Positions 5,496 to 5,623 of a stretch of DNA of 5,623 nucleotides are shown in pieces. The notes beneath the pieces were generated by a model that saw only the letters and a list, made by a program, of their open reading frames with translations, was not told the origin of the DNA and did not search any database. Both the position numbers and the translations under genes were made by a program. The stretch lies in NCBI GenBank assembly GCA_030597345.1, contig JAUVSA010000148.1, forward strand, positions 1 through 5,623, read 5' to 3'. Position 1 is the first letter of the stretch; each line of letters opens with the position of its first letter. Source of the DNA: Bacillota bacterium. Its GTDB lineage: Bacteria; Armatimonadota; Hebobacteria; Hebobacterales; Hebobacteraceae.

Positions 5496-5623
5496 ATGAG
5501 CAAACCGGTACGTTTGGGCCTCGTGGGCGCCGGAATGATCGGACGCCTCCACCTGGAGGCATCCCAGAGCTGCAAGCGAATGGAGGTGGCCGCGGTGTGC
5601 GACGTACACGCGGGCCGCGCCCG
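5496..5623 (+). CDS. Gfo/Idh/MocA-family oxidoreductase, N-terminal fragment
   Basis: Only the first 42 codons lie in the window; the gene runs off the right edge. The residues VRLGLVGAGMIGRLHLEA (5-22) match the opening beta strand and dinucleotide-binding G-x-G-x-x-G turn of NAD(P)-dependent Gfo/Idh/MocA dehydrogenases. The following VAAVCDVHAGRA matches the second strand, with the acidic residue that usually contacts the adenine ribose. The start is supported by GGGAGGA seven bases upstream of the ATG. It follows the methyltransferase after 97 bp on the same strand. In that gap I see no clear terminator, so co-transcription is possible. The substrate is typically a sugar or polyol, but it cannot be specified from this fragment. 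Confidence 0.85.
   Translation, partial: MSKPVRLGLVGAGMIGRLHLEASQSCKRMEVAAVCDVHAGRA

Overview
This is a GC-rich bacterial window. The coding sequences prefer G or C at the third codon position, have strong purine-rich Shine-Dalgarno sites, and use GTG as a start in one case. The gene set (Gfo/Idh/MocA oxidoreductase, fucose-isomerase-like protein, DUF62 SAM hydrolase, RlmM-like methyltransferase) would fit an environmental lineage such as Chloroflexota or Armatimonadota. That placement is only a guess, because no rRNA or other phylogenetic marker is present.

Layout from left to right. Positions 1-54 may be the tail of a rightward gene ending in a TAG stop. Positions 51-207 and 1754-1910 hold two copies of a 157-bp non-coding element in opposite orientation. 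The copies differ at only four positions, both are bounded by CTAG, and both are packed with hairpins; they look like a MITE. Between them lies a leftward two-domain GNAT acetyltransferase gene (357-1343), a hairpin-bearing tail (208-356), and a 410-bp upstream stretch with no recognisable gene. Right of copy 2 is a leftward gene for an L-fucose/L-arabinose isomerase-like protein (1907-3289), whose TAG stop lies inside the terminal CTAG of the element.

A 214-bp divergent intergenic region with several dyads separates this gene from a rightward cluster. The cluster comprises a SAM hydroxide adenosyltransferase (DUF62, 3504-4322), a THUMP plus FtsJ-like RNA 2'-O-methyltransferase overlapping it by 4 bp (GTGA, 4319-5398), and after 97 bp the start of a Gfo/Idh/MocA oxidoreductase (from 5496, cut by the window edge). 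The first two genes both use S-adenosylmethionine and are probably translationally coupled. The isomerase-like gene and the oxidoreductase suggest sugar metabolism in the wider neighbourhood.

The most interesting structure is the inverted pair of MITE-like elements around the GNAT gene. If positions 51-1906 are removed, a single CTAG remains. It would give overlapping TAG stops to two convergent genes: the possible one at the left edge and the isomerase. This suggests, without proving it, that the whole 1.86-kb unit entered as a transposase-less cassette at a CTAG stop site.
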